Shown here piece by piece: positions 26,096 to 34,500 of a stretch of 64,000 bases of DNA. A model generated the notes under the pieces. The model was not told the origin of the DNA and made no database searches. It saw nothing but the letters and a program-made list of their open reading frames with translations. Within the stretch, counting starts at the first letter, position 1; each line of letters starts with the position of its first letter. The stretch is taken from NCBI GenBank assembly GCA_035315885.1, contig DATFXM010000065.1, positions 1-64,000 of the forward strand, in the 5' to 3' direction. The stretch is from DATFXM01 sp035315885 (lineage in GTDB: Bacteria > Acidobacteriota > Blastocatellia > UBA7656). Made by a program: the position numbers and the translations under genes.

Positions 26096-27334
26096 ATGAC
26101 TCGATTTACCGAGCTACAACTGGCGATTAGCAACCTGCAAGCGCATAAGCTCCGCTCTTTTCTCACGATGCTGGGAATGATCTTTGGAGTCGGCGCAGTC
26201 ATAGCTATGTTGTCGATCGGAGCGGGAGCCGAACGTGAGAGCCTGCGAATCATCGACACAATGGGGCTGCGCAACATCATCATCAAAGATCGAGACTTTA
26301 AGGACGAGGACCTGAAGAAAGTTCGCGAGTCATCCATCGGGCTTTCGATGCGCGATGTCGAGGCGGTCTCGAAAGTCACTCCTGACATCGAGGCGTATTC
26401 CGCAAAGAAGCGGGTCAAGACGTTTCAAATTTTTTCGTTCAACGGCAAGAGCGACGACTCGAGCGTCATCGGCGTAACTCCTTCCTATTTTCGAATGGCC
26501 AGATACAGCCTTGCGGAAGGAAGTCTTTTTTCCGACCAGGACGAGAAGGAGTACGAGCAGTACTGCGTGATCGGGTCGAGGGTCCGGCATAAGCTGTTTG
26601 GGCAGGTCTCGCCCGTCGGACAACCGATCAAGATAGATAAGCTCTGGTTCACGGTTATCGGGGTCCTTGAAGACAACAATCTGACGAAAGACGAGTTTGA
26701 AGGCGTCAAGATCCAGGACTTCAGTAACGACATCTATATTCCATTGACTACCGCCAGGAAGAAGTTCGAGTTTAAACGGCTCGAATCTGATCTGGATGAG
26801 ATCGTCATCAGCATCAGATCCCCTGAAGCGTTGAAGCAGAGCGCGGTACTCGCCAGCGAGGTAGTGTCAAATTCGCATGGCAAAGCTGAAGACTTTTCAA
26901 TCCTGGTGCCCCGCGAGTTGTTGGAACAGAATCAGCGCACTCAGAGGATATTCAACATCGTTATGAGCTGCATAGCAGGGATCTCGCTGCTGGTCGGCGG
27001 AATCGGAATCATGAACATTATGCTGGCGAGCATTCTGGAGCGCACACGCGAGATCGGCGTGAGGCGCGCAGTCGGAGCCAGACGCAGGGACATCTGGCGT
27101 CAGTTCCTGGTCGAAGCGCTTGCCATCAGCTTTTTTGGTGGGCTTACCGGCGTGTTTTTCGGCGTGGCGGTGTCGAGGGTCGTTGCCCTGTATGCCGAGT
27201 GGAGCACGGTTGTAACGCCGCAATCGGTGGCGATGTCGTTTGGAGTGTCCGCGGCTGTTGGCCTGGTTTTCGGGATCTACCCCGCGGTTCGTGCGTCGCG
27301 CCTTGACCCCGTTGAAGCTCTGCGTTACGAATAA
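26096..27334 (+). CDS. MacB/FtsX-like ABC transporter permease (no ATPase domain)
   Basis: A 412-residue permease of the MacB_PCD/FtsX type. The first membrane helix is within RSFLTMLGMIFGVGAVIAMLSIG (about 17-42). A periplasmic domain of about 240 residues follows. Three C-terminal helices (SCIAGISLLVGGIGIMNIMLA, ISFFGGLTGVFFGVAVSRV, SFGVSAAVGLVFGIYPAVRAS) complete it. The conserved ERTREIGVRRAVGARRRDI loop before helix 3 and RLDPVEALRYE at the C-terminus are typical. There is no Walker motif and no ATPase gene in the window, so the ATPase must come from elsewhere. The start at 26096 is preferred over 26024, which lies inside the end of adaptor 3. Confidence 0.92.
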   Translation: MTRFTELQLAISNLQAHKLRSFLTMLGMIFGVGAVIAMLSIGAGAERESLRIIDTMGLRNIIIKDRDFKDEDLKKVRESSIGLSMRDVEAVSKVTPDIEAYSAKKRVKTFQIFSFNGKSDDSSVIGVTPSYFRMARYSLAEGSLFSDQDEKEYEQYCVIGSRVRHKLFGQVSPVGQPIKIDKLWFTVIGVLEDNNLTKDEFEGVKIQDFSNDIYIPLTTARKKFEFKRLESDLDEIVISIRSPEALKQSAVLASEVVSNSHGKAEDFSILVPRELLEQNQRTQRIFNIVMSCIAGISLLVGGIGIMNIMLASILERTREIGVRRAVGARRRDIWRQFLVEALAISFFGGLTGVFFGVAVSRVVALYAEWSTVVTPQSVAMSFGVSAAVGLVFGIYPAVRASRLDPVEALRYE

Positions 27335-28346
27335 GCCGAAACGACCCAGTCAGGCGTCGCTCTCCCCAATCTGTGCCGTCCGGTGCGAGGCACGGAGCCA
27401 AAAAAATTTTTGCGTTCTTCCTGCAATGTGCATCGAAGTGTTTCCGTCTTTAGGTGCAGGGGGAAATAGAACCGAAAGAGGTTCAACGAACGGATAGACA
27501 TGTTGAAGCGGCAGATGGAAGCGGCACAGACGGAAGCGGCACAGATGGAAGCGGCACAGATGGAAGCGGCACAGGGAGCGGTTGGAAGAGACAGCGGTAG
27601 TCTGGAGCGCTTTGAGGGTTTTTAGGTGAGATTTGATTCTTTATTCAGTGCAGGCGCGCTTTTGAGTGAAGTGAGAACCATTATTTCGTAAGGCGCGTTT
27701 TTGGAGTACGAGCGATTCATTTTTTCATAACGATGGTCCCCCGATTATATACAAGAATTGCCGCGGGGTTGGGGTTAGCAGTTAAGCAGTAAGGTAGATC
27801 AAGGCAGACTGCGTGGCGGTCAGGTGGAGCCCGCAGTCTGGGGGTTCGGGATGAACGTTTGGTTGGGTTGCTTTAAGACAGGGTTCATTTCTTTGTGTGA
27901 CGGCGGCGCCTTCCGCTCAGACAAACCATAGCCGCCGTAGAGTTGGCTGGCCCCCGCTTTTGGTCAGCCGAAAAACCTGGGCGTGTGGATCTAATCCCCT
28001 CCCCACCCCAGGGTTTTGAGCCTCAACCCTGCCTAACACCGGCTCTTGCCTGAGAGCCGACGGGGCTCAAAGAGACGGGCGCGGGGCGGCTAAATGCCAC
28101 CCGCGCTCTTCTGTCTTTAAGGGCGAGGAAATCCAAAGCAAAACTGCGCTGCGTAGTACTGGTCGGCCTGGGCGGAAACCAAGCAGGATTGGTGGACGAT
28201 CTGGAGGTCAACCGGCTAAGAAGCTCCACGGGTCGAGCCGCCGTCCAGGTTTGCTATCACACTCAAGTACAGATTCGAGCTGAAGGCCGAAAGTGCCGAA
28301 GCACTCGAATCAACGACCGACAAAACTCGAACAATGGAGGAAGATT
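27335..28346. other. 1-kb stretch without a confident gene; repeats and hairpins
   Basis: 27500-27625 can be read as a 41-codon ORF with four MEAAQ-type pentapeptides (see the repeat entry); no strong Shine-Dalgarno is visible. From about 27750 to 28250 the strand is rich in potential stems, such as CAGGGTT-ttgagcctc-AACCCTG (28010-28032) and GGGCGCGGG with CCCGCGCTC (about 28076-28110). Other pairs are CGGCTCT with AGAGCCG (28042-28059) and GCAGACTGCG with CGCAGTCTG (27802-27840). No tmRNA, RNase P, SRP or 6S signature could be recognised on either strand. A non-coding RNA or a 5' leader for the downstream globin gene is possible. Confidence 0.5.
27505..27577 (+). repeat. 15-bp tandem repeat, possible (MEAAQ)n mini-ORF
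   Basis: About four to five copies of GGAAGCGGCACAGAT. The period of 15 keeps the reading frame. An ATG at 27500 gives a 41-residue peptide with QMEAAQTEAAQ-type helical repeats, ending at TAG 27623-27625. Coding status is uncertain. Confidence 0.7.
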
Positions 28347-28793
28347 GTGGGACTCAAACGTTTGCTGACATTCTCGCTCGCGGCAACTCTAATGTTGGGC
28401 ACGGTATCGTTCAGTGTATCGGCGCAGAATGATTCGCTGTACAAGCGCCTGGGCGGCTACGATGCGCTCGCGGCAGTTACCGATGATTTCATAACCCGGC
28501 TTGCGACCGACAAGCAGCTCGGCAGGTTCTTCGTCGGAGCCAGCGAAAATTCCAAGCTGAGGATCCGCCAGCTAGTGCTCGACCAGCTTTGCGCTGCGAC
28601 GGGCGGCCCATGCGTATACATCGGACGCGACATGAAGACGGCGCACAAGGGGCTTGGCATTACAGAAGACGACTGGAACATCGCAGTCAAACACCTGGTG
28701 GCCACGATGAACAAGTTCAAAGTGGGAGAACGCGAGCAACAGGAAGTCGCCGGTGCATTGACCAAGCTGAAGGGCGACATCGTCGAGAAGTAG
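28347..28793 (+). CDS. Exported group I truncated haemoglobin
   Basis: A 2-on-2 globin of 148 residues. GTG at 28347 is preferred because GGAGGA lies six nt upstream and a signal peptide follows (LLTFSLAATLMLGTVSFSVSAQ), so it is probably periplasmic. Group I features are LYKRLGGYDALAAVTDDF (A/B helices) and GGPCVYIGRDMKTAHKGLGI with the proximal His. The B10 position, usually Tyr in this group, is Ile (DDFITRL). Two Cys (LCAATGGPC) flank the E-F corner and could form a disulphide outside the cytoplasm. Members bind O2 or NO; a role in NO or O2 chemistry at the envelope is inference. Confidence 0.9.
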   Translation: MGLKRLLTFSLAATLMLGTVSFSVSAQNDSLYKRLGGYDALAAVTDDFITRLATDKQLGRFFVGASENSKLRIRQLVLDQLCAATGGPCVYIGRDMKTAHKGLGITEDDWNIAVKHLVATMNKFKVGEREQQEVAGALTKLKGDIVEK

Positions 28794-28804
28794 TTTCAAT
28801 TCAG

Positions 28805-29012
28805 TGTGTGCGATTAGCAGAGACGCGGGGATGAGGGACGTGGCGAGGAGGGAGGGGGCGAAGAGGCGAATGGGCGACCGGAGAAGATTGACTTTAAACT
28901 AATGCTTCGATGAAGTACCTCAGTACCCGCGTGTCCGGGTCGCCCCTTCGCCCTGCACTCCTCTCCTCGTCCCCCTCTCCGCGTCTCCGCGTCGCTCCTT
29001 CGCTCCTTTAAC
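28805..29012. repeat. Element C palindrome, copy 2
   Basis: The purine-rich left arm (GACGCGGGGATGAGGGACG, AGGGGGCGAAGAGGCGAATG) and pyrimidine-rich right arm (CGCCCCTTCGCCC, CCTCTCCGCGTCTCCGCG) surround a core of about 50 bp with TTTAAACT. It lies just after the globin stop. The rest of the 389-bp gap (29013-29182) shows only a weak leader for the lipoprotein gene. Confidence 0.82.
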
Positions 29013-29182
29013 CATGCCTTCGCATAGACCGATAGTTCGATGCATCAGTATCCTGCACTAGTGCACTCTCTAGTTCGGCCTGCCATAGATTCAAAACCTG
29101 CAAGTTAGTTTTCGTCCGACGATCATTAATCAATGGAACTTCGATGGGACATTGGAGTCTAACTAACAGGAGGTGTCGGATT

Positions 29183-30202
29183 ATGCGAATCCCTTTGCTG
29201 TTAACAACTCTGTTCGCAATATGCGTGCTCTTCGGCTGCGACTCTTCCATGAAAACCCCGGACAAACGTAGCACGACGAACGGCCCTACTGAGGCCCAGA
29301 AACGTGAGGGCGAAAATGATCAAAACGCCCCGGCACCTTCTCCTTCTCGACCACAGGTGCAAGGGCGGATCGAGGCTTATTCAAGGGGTGGCGGCGGAGG
29401 TGGCAACGACCAGCAGATCGTACAAGATGCCGATCGGGCGACCATCTCGACCATCAGCACTGTGCGCGCCTCGACTCAAGCGGCCGATCGAAAGATTATT
29501 CGAAACGCAGACCTAACCATCGAAACCAACTCACCAACAGACGGGCTTCGACGAGTAACTTCGATTGCCGAATCGAACGGCGGGTTTGTCGTCACTTCCG
29601 ATTTCAAGCACATTGATTCAGCTCCTCAGGCCAGGCCGACTCAAACCGTCACCGTAGTCGCAAGGGTCCCATCGTCGCGCTTCGACGCGGCTCTGTCGCA
29701 GATCCACGACATAGACGGCCACGTAATCGGTGAGAAGATCAGCGGTCAGGACGTCTCAGAGGAATACCTGGATTTGGAGGCTAGGCTTCGGACGAAGCGA
29801 GCGCTGGAAGCACAGTTCCTGGAGATAATGAGACAGGCTCGCAAAGTATCCGACGCGCTTGAAGTCCAGAGCGAGCTCGCAGACGTACGCACGGACATCG
29901 AGCGGTTGGAGGGCCGGCGTAGATTCATTGAGAATCAGGCAGAGCTTTCGACGATCACCGCGACATTGCAGATGCCCCAGCCGATAGTCGTCGCTACGAC
30001 AACCGGTTTTTCACACAGTGTGAAGCAGTCGTTTGGGGATGCGGTGGACGTAGCGAGCTGGATCGTGCTGACGGTGATTCAAACGATCATCGTGCTGATA
30101 CCCGTTGCCGTTCTGATAGGTTTGCCCGGATGGGTCGCGTTCCGGATTCTTCGTCGGCGCTTCCAATCTACGAAGCAGGCCGCAGTCGTTCCGCAAGCGT
30201 AG
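29183..30202 (+). CDS. DUF4349 lipoprotein
   Basis: A 339-residue envelope protein. The ATG at 29183 has CAGGAGG about 10 nt upstream. A signal peptide ends in a lipobox (CVLFGC), so it should be lipid-anchored. A low-complexity Gly/Asn/Gln linker leads to the DUF4349 domain: RKIIRNADLTIETNSPTDGL near 103, TVTVVARVPSSRFDAALSQI, and VSEEYLDLEARLRTKRALE. A coiled-coil part, SDALEVQSELADVRTDIERLEGRRRF, comes next. A C-terminal membrane helix (IVLTVIQTIIVLIPVAVLIGL) and a basic tail end the protein. The biochemical function is unknown; the family is often compared to envelope or regulatory proteins. Confidence 0.87.
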   Translation: MRIPLLLTTLFAICVLFGCDSSMKTPDKRSTTNGPTEAQKREGENDQNAPAPSPSRPQVQGRIEAYSRGGGGGGNDQQIVQDADRATISTISTVRASTQAADRKIIRNADLTIETNSPTDGLRRVTSIAESNGGFVVTSDFKHIDSAPQARPTQTVTVVARVPSSRFDAALSQIHDIDGHVIGEKISGQDVSEEYLDLEARLRTKRALEAQFLEIMRQARKVSDALEVQSELADVRTDIERLEGRRRFIENQAELSTITATLQMPQPIVVATTTGFSHSVKQSFGDAVDVASWIVLTVIQTIIVLIPVAVLIGLPGWVAFRILRRRFQSTKQAAVVPQA

Positions 30203-30205
30203 TTG

Positions 30206-30352
30206 GTGAGAGCGAAGGGTGAAGGGACGACGCGGTGATGCGGGGACTGACATGCATCATCGACGCATTTGGTTAAACTCAATTCTCTCCGGTCGCCCTT
30301 CGCCCCTTCGCCCCTTCGCCCCTTCGCTCTTCCCCGCGTCTCCCTTCTCGAC
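30206..30352. repeat. Element C palindrome, copy 3
   Basis: Lies between two convergent stop codons. The left arm is GAGCGAAGGGTGAAGGG…; the right arm has three to four direct copies of CGCCCCTTC (30294-30328) and then CCCCGCGTCTCCC. It abuts the stop of the quinone oxidoreductase gene. Confidence 0.82.
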
Positions 30353-30355
30353 TCA

Positions 30356-31333
30356 TCACCAGTGCAGGACCACTTTCCCGACGGCTCGGCGCGACGCAAG
30401 GAGCTCCATCGCCGAAGCGATTTTTTCCATTTGAAATCGTGCGGCGATGATCGGCTTTATCTTCCCACCTGCGTACAATGCAAACAATTCGGTCCATGCC
30501 TGGTCGATTCGTTCGGGCTTTTGCTGTCGGTACGCCCCCCAGTGAAGACCCACAACGCTGTAGTTCTTGATCAAAATGTGGTTCGACGAATAAGTCGAGA
30601 AAGCACCGCTGGTGAACCCGACGATTACTATTCTTCCCTCGAATGCAATGCACTTCACATTTCGTTCGCCGATCTTGCCACCCACCGGGTCGTAGATGAC
30701 ATCGGCGCCACGTCCGTGTGTCTCTCTCTTCACCACTTCAACAAAGTCGTCGGTTTCATAGTTGATGGCTACGTCGGCCCCCTGTTGAGTGATCAGGTCC
30801 AGCTTCTCATCCGATCCAGCCGTAGCGATTATCTTGCCAGCTCCAAGCGCCCTGGCGATTTGAAGCGCCGCCAATCCTACGCCTCCAGCCGCCGAGTGCA
30901 CGAGCACCGTCTCTTTTGGCTGCATCTGCGCGCGGTACGCCAAACCAAAATAAGAAGTCTGGTAAACGAGACCGAATGCCGCGCCTTCGTCCTCCGACAT
31001 GTCGTCTGGCAAAACCTGTACGGCCAATCGCGGCGCAATAGCATACTCGGCAAAGCCTCCGAGTCCAACCTGCGCCATCACGCGCTGCCCCTTGCTGAGA
31101 CCTTCTACACCCGCTCCCAGCCCTTCCACTTCGCCTGCAATCTCCAGTCCCGGCGTAAAAGGGAAGTCAGGTTTGATCTGGTACTTTCCGGCTATCAACA
31201 AGAGGTCGGGGAAATTCAGCGCGGCAGAGCTCACCTTTATGAGCACTTCGCCGGCGTGCGGCTGGGGCCGCTCAATATCTTCGATCTGCAACTCTCTTGG
31301 AGAACACCAGTCGTGTACTCTTACCGCTTTCAT
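30356..31333 (-). CDS. Zinc-independent NADPH:quinone oxidoreductase (MDR family)
   Basis: A 325-residue medium-chain dehydrogenase/reductase of the quinone oxidoreductase branch. It reduces quinones or enones with NADPH in the cytosol. SSAALNFPDLLLIAGKY (near 35) is the QOR-type substrate segment. The nucleotide-binding Rossmann motif is HSAAGGVGLAALQIARALGA (near 147). The structural and catalytic zinc cysteines are absent. GRGADVIYDPVGG and a C-terminal ASRRAVGKVVL close the domain. AGGAGCC precedes the start. The gene follows the KAP gene on the same strand with about 255 bp and a palindromic repeat between them, so cotranscription is uncertain. Confidence 0.93.
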   Translation of the reverse strand: MKAVRVHDWCSPRELQIEDIERPQPHAGEVLIKVSSAALNFPDLLLIAGKYQIKPDFPFTPGLEIAGEVEGLGAGVEGLSKGQRVMAQVGLGGFAEYAIAPRLAVQVLPDDMSEDEGAAFGLVYQTSYFGLAYRAQMQPKETVLVHSAAGGVGLAALQIARALGAGKIIATAGSDEKLDLITQQGADVAINYETDDFVEVVKRETHGRGADVIYDPVGGKIGERNVKCIAFEGRIVIVGFTSGAFSTYSSNHILIKNYSVVGLHWGAYRQQKPERIDQAWTELFALYAGGKIKPIIAARFQMEKIASAMELLASRRAVGKVVLHW

Positions 31334-31456
31334 TGAGGGCTCCTTTTAAGGTTGGAATACCGGCGTATCCTACAGAATCCCGCTGAGGCAGACAATCTTG
31401 GTTGGGTAATTGCGAGGGGAAGATATCGCTGTTCTCGCGATACCTGACAGGCTGAG

Positions 31457-31537
31457 CTCGGGTTTCACGCAAAGACCGCAAGGATTCGCAAAGACCGCCG
31501 AGTCCTGAGTTCTTTGCGTCCTTTGCGGAAACCCGAG
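31457..31537. repeat. Palindromic element D, copy 2, with 10-bp terminal inverted repeats
   Basis: An 81-bp element bounded by perfect inverted repeats CTCGGGTTTC (31457-31466) and GAAACCCGAG (31528-31537). Inside, CACGCAAAGACCGCAAGG and CGCAAAGACC face TCTTTGCGTCCTTTGCGG. It sits between the KAP gene and the quinone oxidoreductase gene. It has no coding capacity, so if mobile it would be MITE-like and depend on an enzyme elsewhere. Confidence 0.87.
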
Positions 31538-31590
31538 ATACTCTAACAACCAATGCCGAGGACAGGGAGCCTGGCGAAAACGGCGTGCGG

Positions 31591-34500
31591 TTAATCGTCG
31601 AACGAAACATCCTTTGAAGAGACAAGAACTCTTCCCGACTTGAACGAATATCGCGCAACACGCGGAGCCCACTTGACGAACTGATCGCACGATTGGCCTT
31701 CCGGAATCTCTTTCCTCAATAGCCTGAGTTTCTCGAACAGCTCGTGCCATCGAATCCTGCTCGCCGCCTTTGCGACCTCCTCGCTTGGCAACCGTAATGT
31801 GCGCGTACCTGAAGTCACATCGTTTTCCCAGTTGTCTATGTACTCCCACCAACTCTCGGTACGCTCTTCCACAATTAAATCGTGAAACAGCTCATCCGCC
31901 TCATCGGGATATCCAGTAAGAATCGCCAGCAGCAGCAACGCCGCGCGATGCTCGCCGGCGTCAGCGGTCCCCACAAAGGCACGAAGGTCCTGCTCGCTCG
32001 CAATCGACACGCGAATCAACCGGTAGAGGTTTACAAATCGCTTGGTCGAGCGAGGCGACGTTATGAGTGGATGCAGCGTCTTGATGAATTCTCGTTCCCA
32101 CGACTGAAGCCGCAATGCGGCAGGGTTCATTTCCAGTTGGGTGTCGGGCTCTTTTTCACCGCCGATTGAATGACCTTTGTCTTGCTCAAGACTGTGTTGC
32201 GATTCAGCCGAGCGTGCCGTGCCACCAGATCCGCCGGTTTCTGTTGTGCCACCTTCCGAGTTTGGATTATTAGCGCTTGTTTGCAGTTGGTCTCCGCTCC
32301 CGTCGGTTCCCGTGTTGCCCTGAGTTTCGCGCTCAATGCTTCTCTGTTCGTTTGTGGCCCCGCCGGCCGCCGCCGCGGCTGCGCGAGCGGTCTCGCGTGA
32401 TTCTTGCTTCCCGGTCTCGGAGAGGCTCTGCTTTACTGTTTCGTTTTCTACCTTGCCGACTATCTCATGGACCAGACGTTGAAATCCGCCCTCGCGCATC
32501 GGCCTCAAGTAGAAAGGTATTTGAAAAATCTTTTCGAGGTAATTGAGAGGAGTTGACTCCCAGTGGGCCGCTTCATCGGGATTATCGGTGGAGTCGGTCG
32601 AGTCAAATGCCGACGAATGCAGCCGCAGAGAATGCAACAACCAACGGGAATCAACTCCCAGGACCACAACAAACAACGGGAAGGCCAGAAGAAGATGTAC
32701 GGCCTCGAGTACTTTTACAACTTTGGCTTCCTTGCAGCGGTCGAGGTCGTCGATGTACAAGACGATCCGATCGATTTGAGGCAGCTCCAGCGCGTCTGCC
32801 GTCGTCCTTTGCGAAGTACTCTCCTCTCGTCTCTCCTTAAGATTCTTATCCATCAGATCGCTCAGCTTCTTAAAGTCACGTCTTGCGCGCGCAACGGTTC
32901 CAAGGCGACTGACGTAGTCACTGCTGCTGCTGCGTTCTTTGATGAAGTCCAGGAGTTGCCGGTCGGCGCGCATTTCCTGAAGCGTCTGTTCGATACGATT
33001 CAGCTCCGTGCGTGCTTTTTGAGCTCGATCTTCGGCTGCTGCGAGCCTTTGCTGTACCTGCTGTTGAAGATCTCTGCAACCCTCCTCCACATCGTCCCGC
33101 TTTTGCTTGATAAGCGCGTCGTGTTCTTTCTTGAAATCATCGAGCGTATTCAACACTCGCCTGGCGTTTAGAACAAGGGGCGTTATCAGGCCAGTCATCG
33201 ACGTTAGCAACGTAGTAAACTTCGCGACTGCGACGTTCAGATCCCACTTCAGTGCGAACGGCGCAATCACGAAAACAAACAAGGCTACCGCCGCGGCAAC
33301 TGCAACCAAGGGAACCCAAAGGCGAGGGTTCTTCCAACCCTTCAATGCGACTCGAAGCGCGGACCAGGTGTTGCTGACTTCCAGCAGCGATACCTTGAGA
33401 TCCGAAGTCGCGCGTTCAGCGTCGGGTATCTTCAGTTCTTTTGCCTTCTCTGTCAGGGCGTCGCTAATGCCTTTGTCCGCGACAACCGCACGATACGCCG
33501 CTCTTGCGAGTTCCGACGCTCCAAGCTGTTTTCCAATCTCTTCGTCACTCTTTTTTAAGTTCTCAACGTGTTGCTCGACCGCTTTCAATTCCTCTATCGC
33601 AGCGTCACGTTTTCGTTCCTCCTCGGCGACGATGTCACGCGCGCTTGCCATCGAGGCAAGAAGTCGCGCCTTTGCCGTGGCGGGATCGGTGCCGCGCGCG
33701 AGGTCCTTATCCTTGTCGATTTCGTTCGCGAGACCTTCAAAGATTTCGGTGGCCAGGCTCGCCCAGAGGTCCGTGTCCATGTAGCTCCAGGCGTTGAACC
33801 AGATCTGAACGATGTTCTCGCAGAAGACAGACTTTCCCTTGGACTCGCGCGCGCCCTTAGCGCACTTGCGGATCTGCGTGTCCATCTTCCGCATGAAGAA
33901 ACTCTTGCCGCTGCCCCAATCTCCGAACAGGCCAATCGAAATAGGCGGGGTGACATCCTTAGCCGCGATGACCGCGGACAGTGCCCGCACATCCCTCTCA
34001 ATGTCCAGAAAATCCTTACCTTCGGGATTGTCGGAGTTCACATAGACGATCGACTCCTGAATAGGAGTGCGCGCGACAACATCGCCATTAAGCGGGACAC
34101 TCGTCTGCGTGATTCCCGCTGCATTCAGAAGAGAAACCAGCTTGCTCTCACTCACCGAGAGGGCGCCGTACAGCAGGTGGCGGCTCTGGATTTGGCGGGA
34201 ACCGACGCTCGCGGCGCACGTTTCCGCAGCGTTGAGTGCTTTCAAGACCCTCGCAGTGACTGCCGGCAGCTGAAAGATCTTGCTTGTCTTGTATTGTGCA
34301 CGCTCCGGAAGTGTGACGTTGCCGGACTCTTGAATCATCGACGTCAACGCCTTTGCATCGACACCGTGTTCGAGGAATAGTGATCTCGTAGGGCCGAGTT
34401 CGTTTTCGAAGAGGCTTGCTATCAGATATTCAAGGTGAACGTGATTCCGGTTGCGAGCGACCCGAATCGCTTCCGCATTGGCTAGAGCCTTTCGCGATGA

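Noticed and set aside
27740..28260. tmRNA, RNase P RNA, SRP RNA, 6S RNA or a known riboswitch
   Set aside because: Searched by eye on both strands for their conserved cores and did not find them; left as an unassigned stem-rich region.
30269..31336. 355-codon open frame on the plus strand opposite the quinone oxidoreductase gene
   Set aside because: Shadow frame; starts in element C and lacks any motif, while the minus frame is a complete MDR enzyme.
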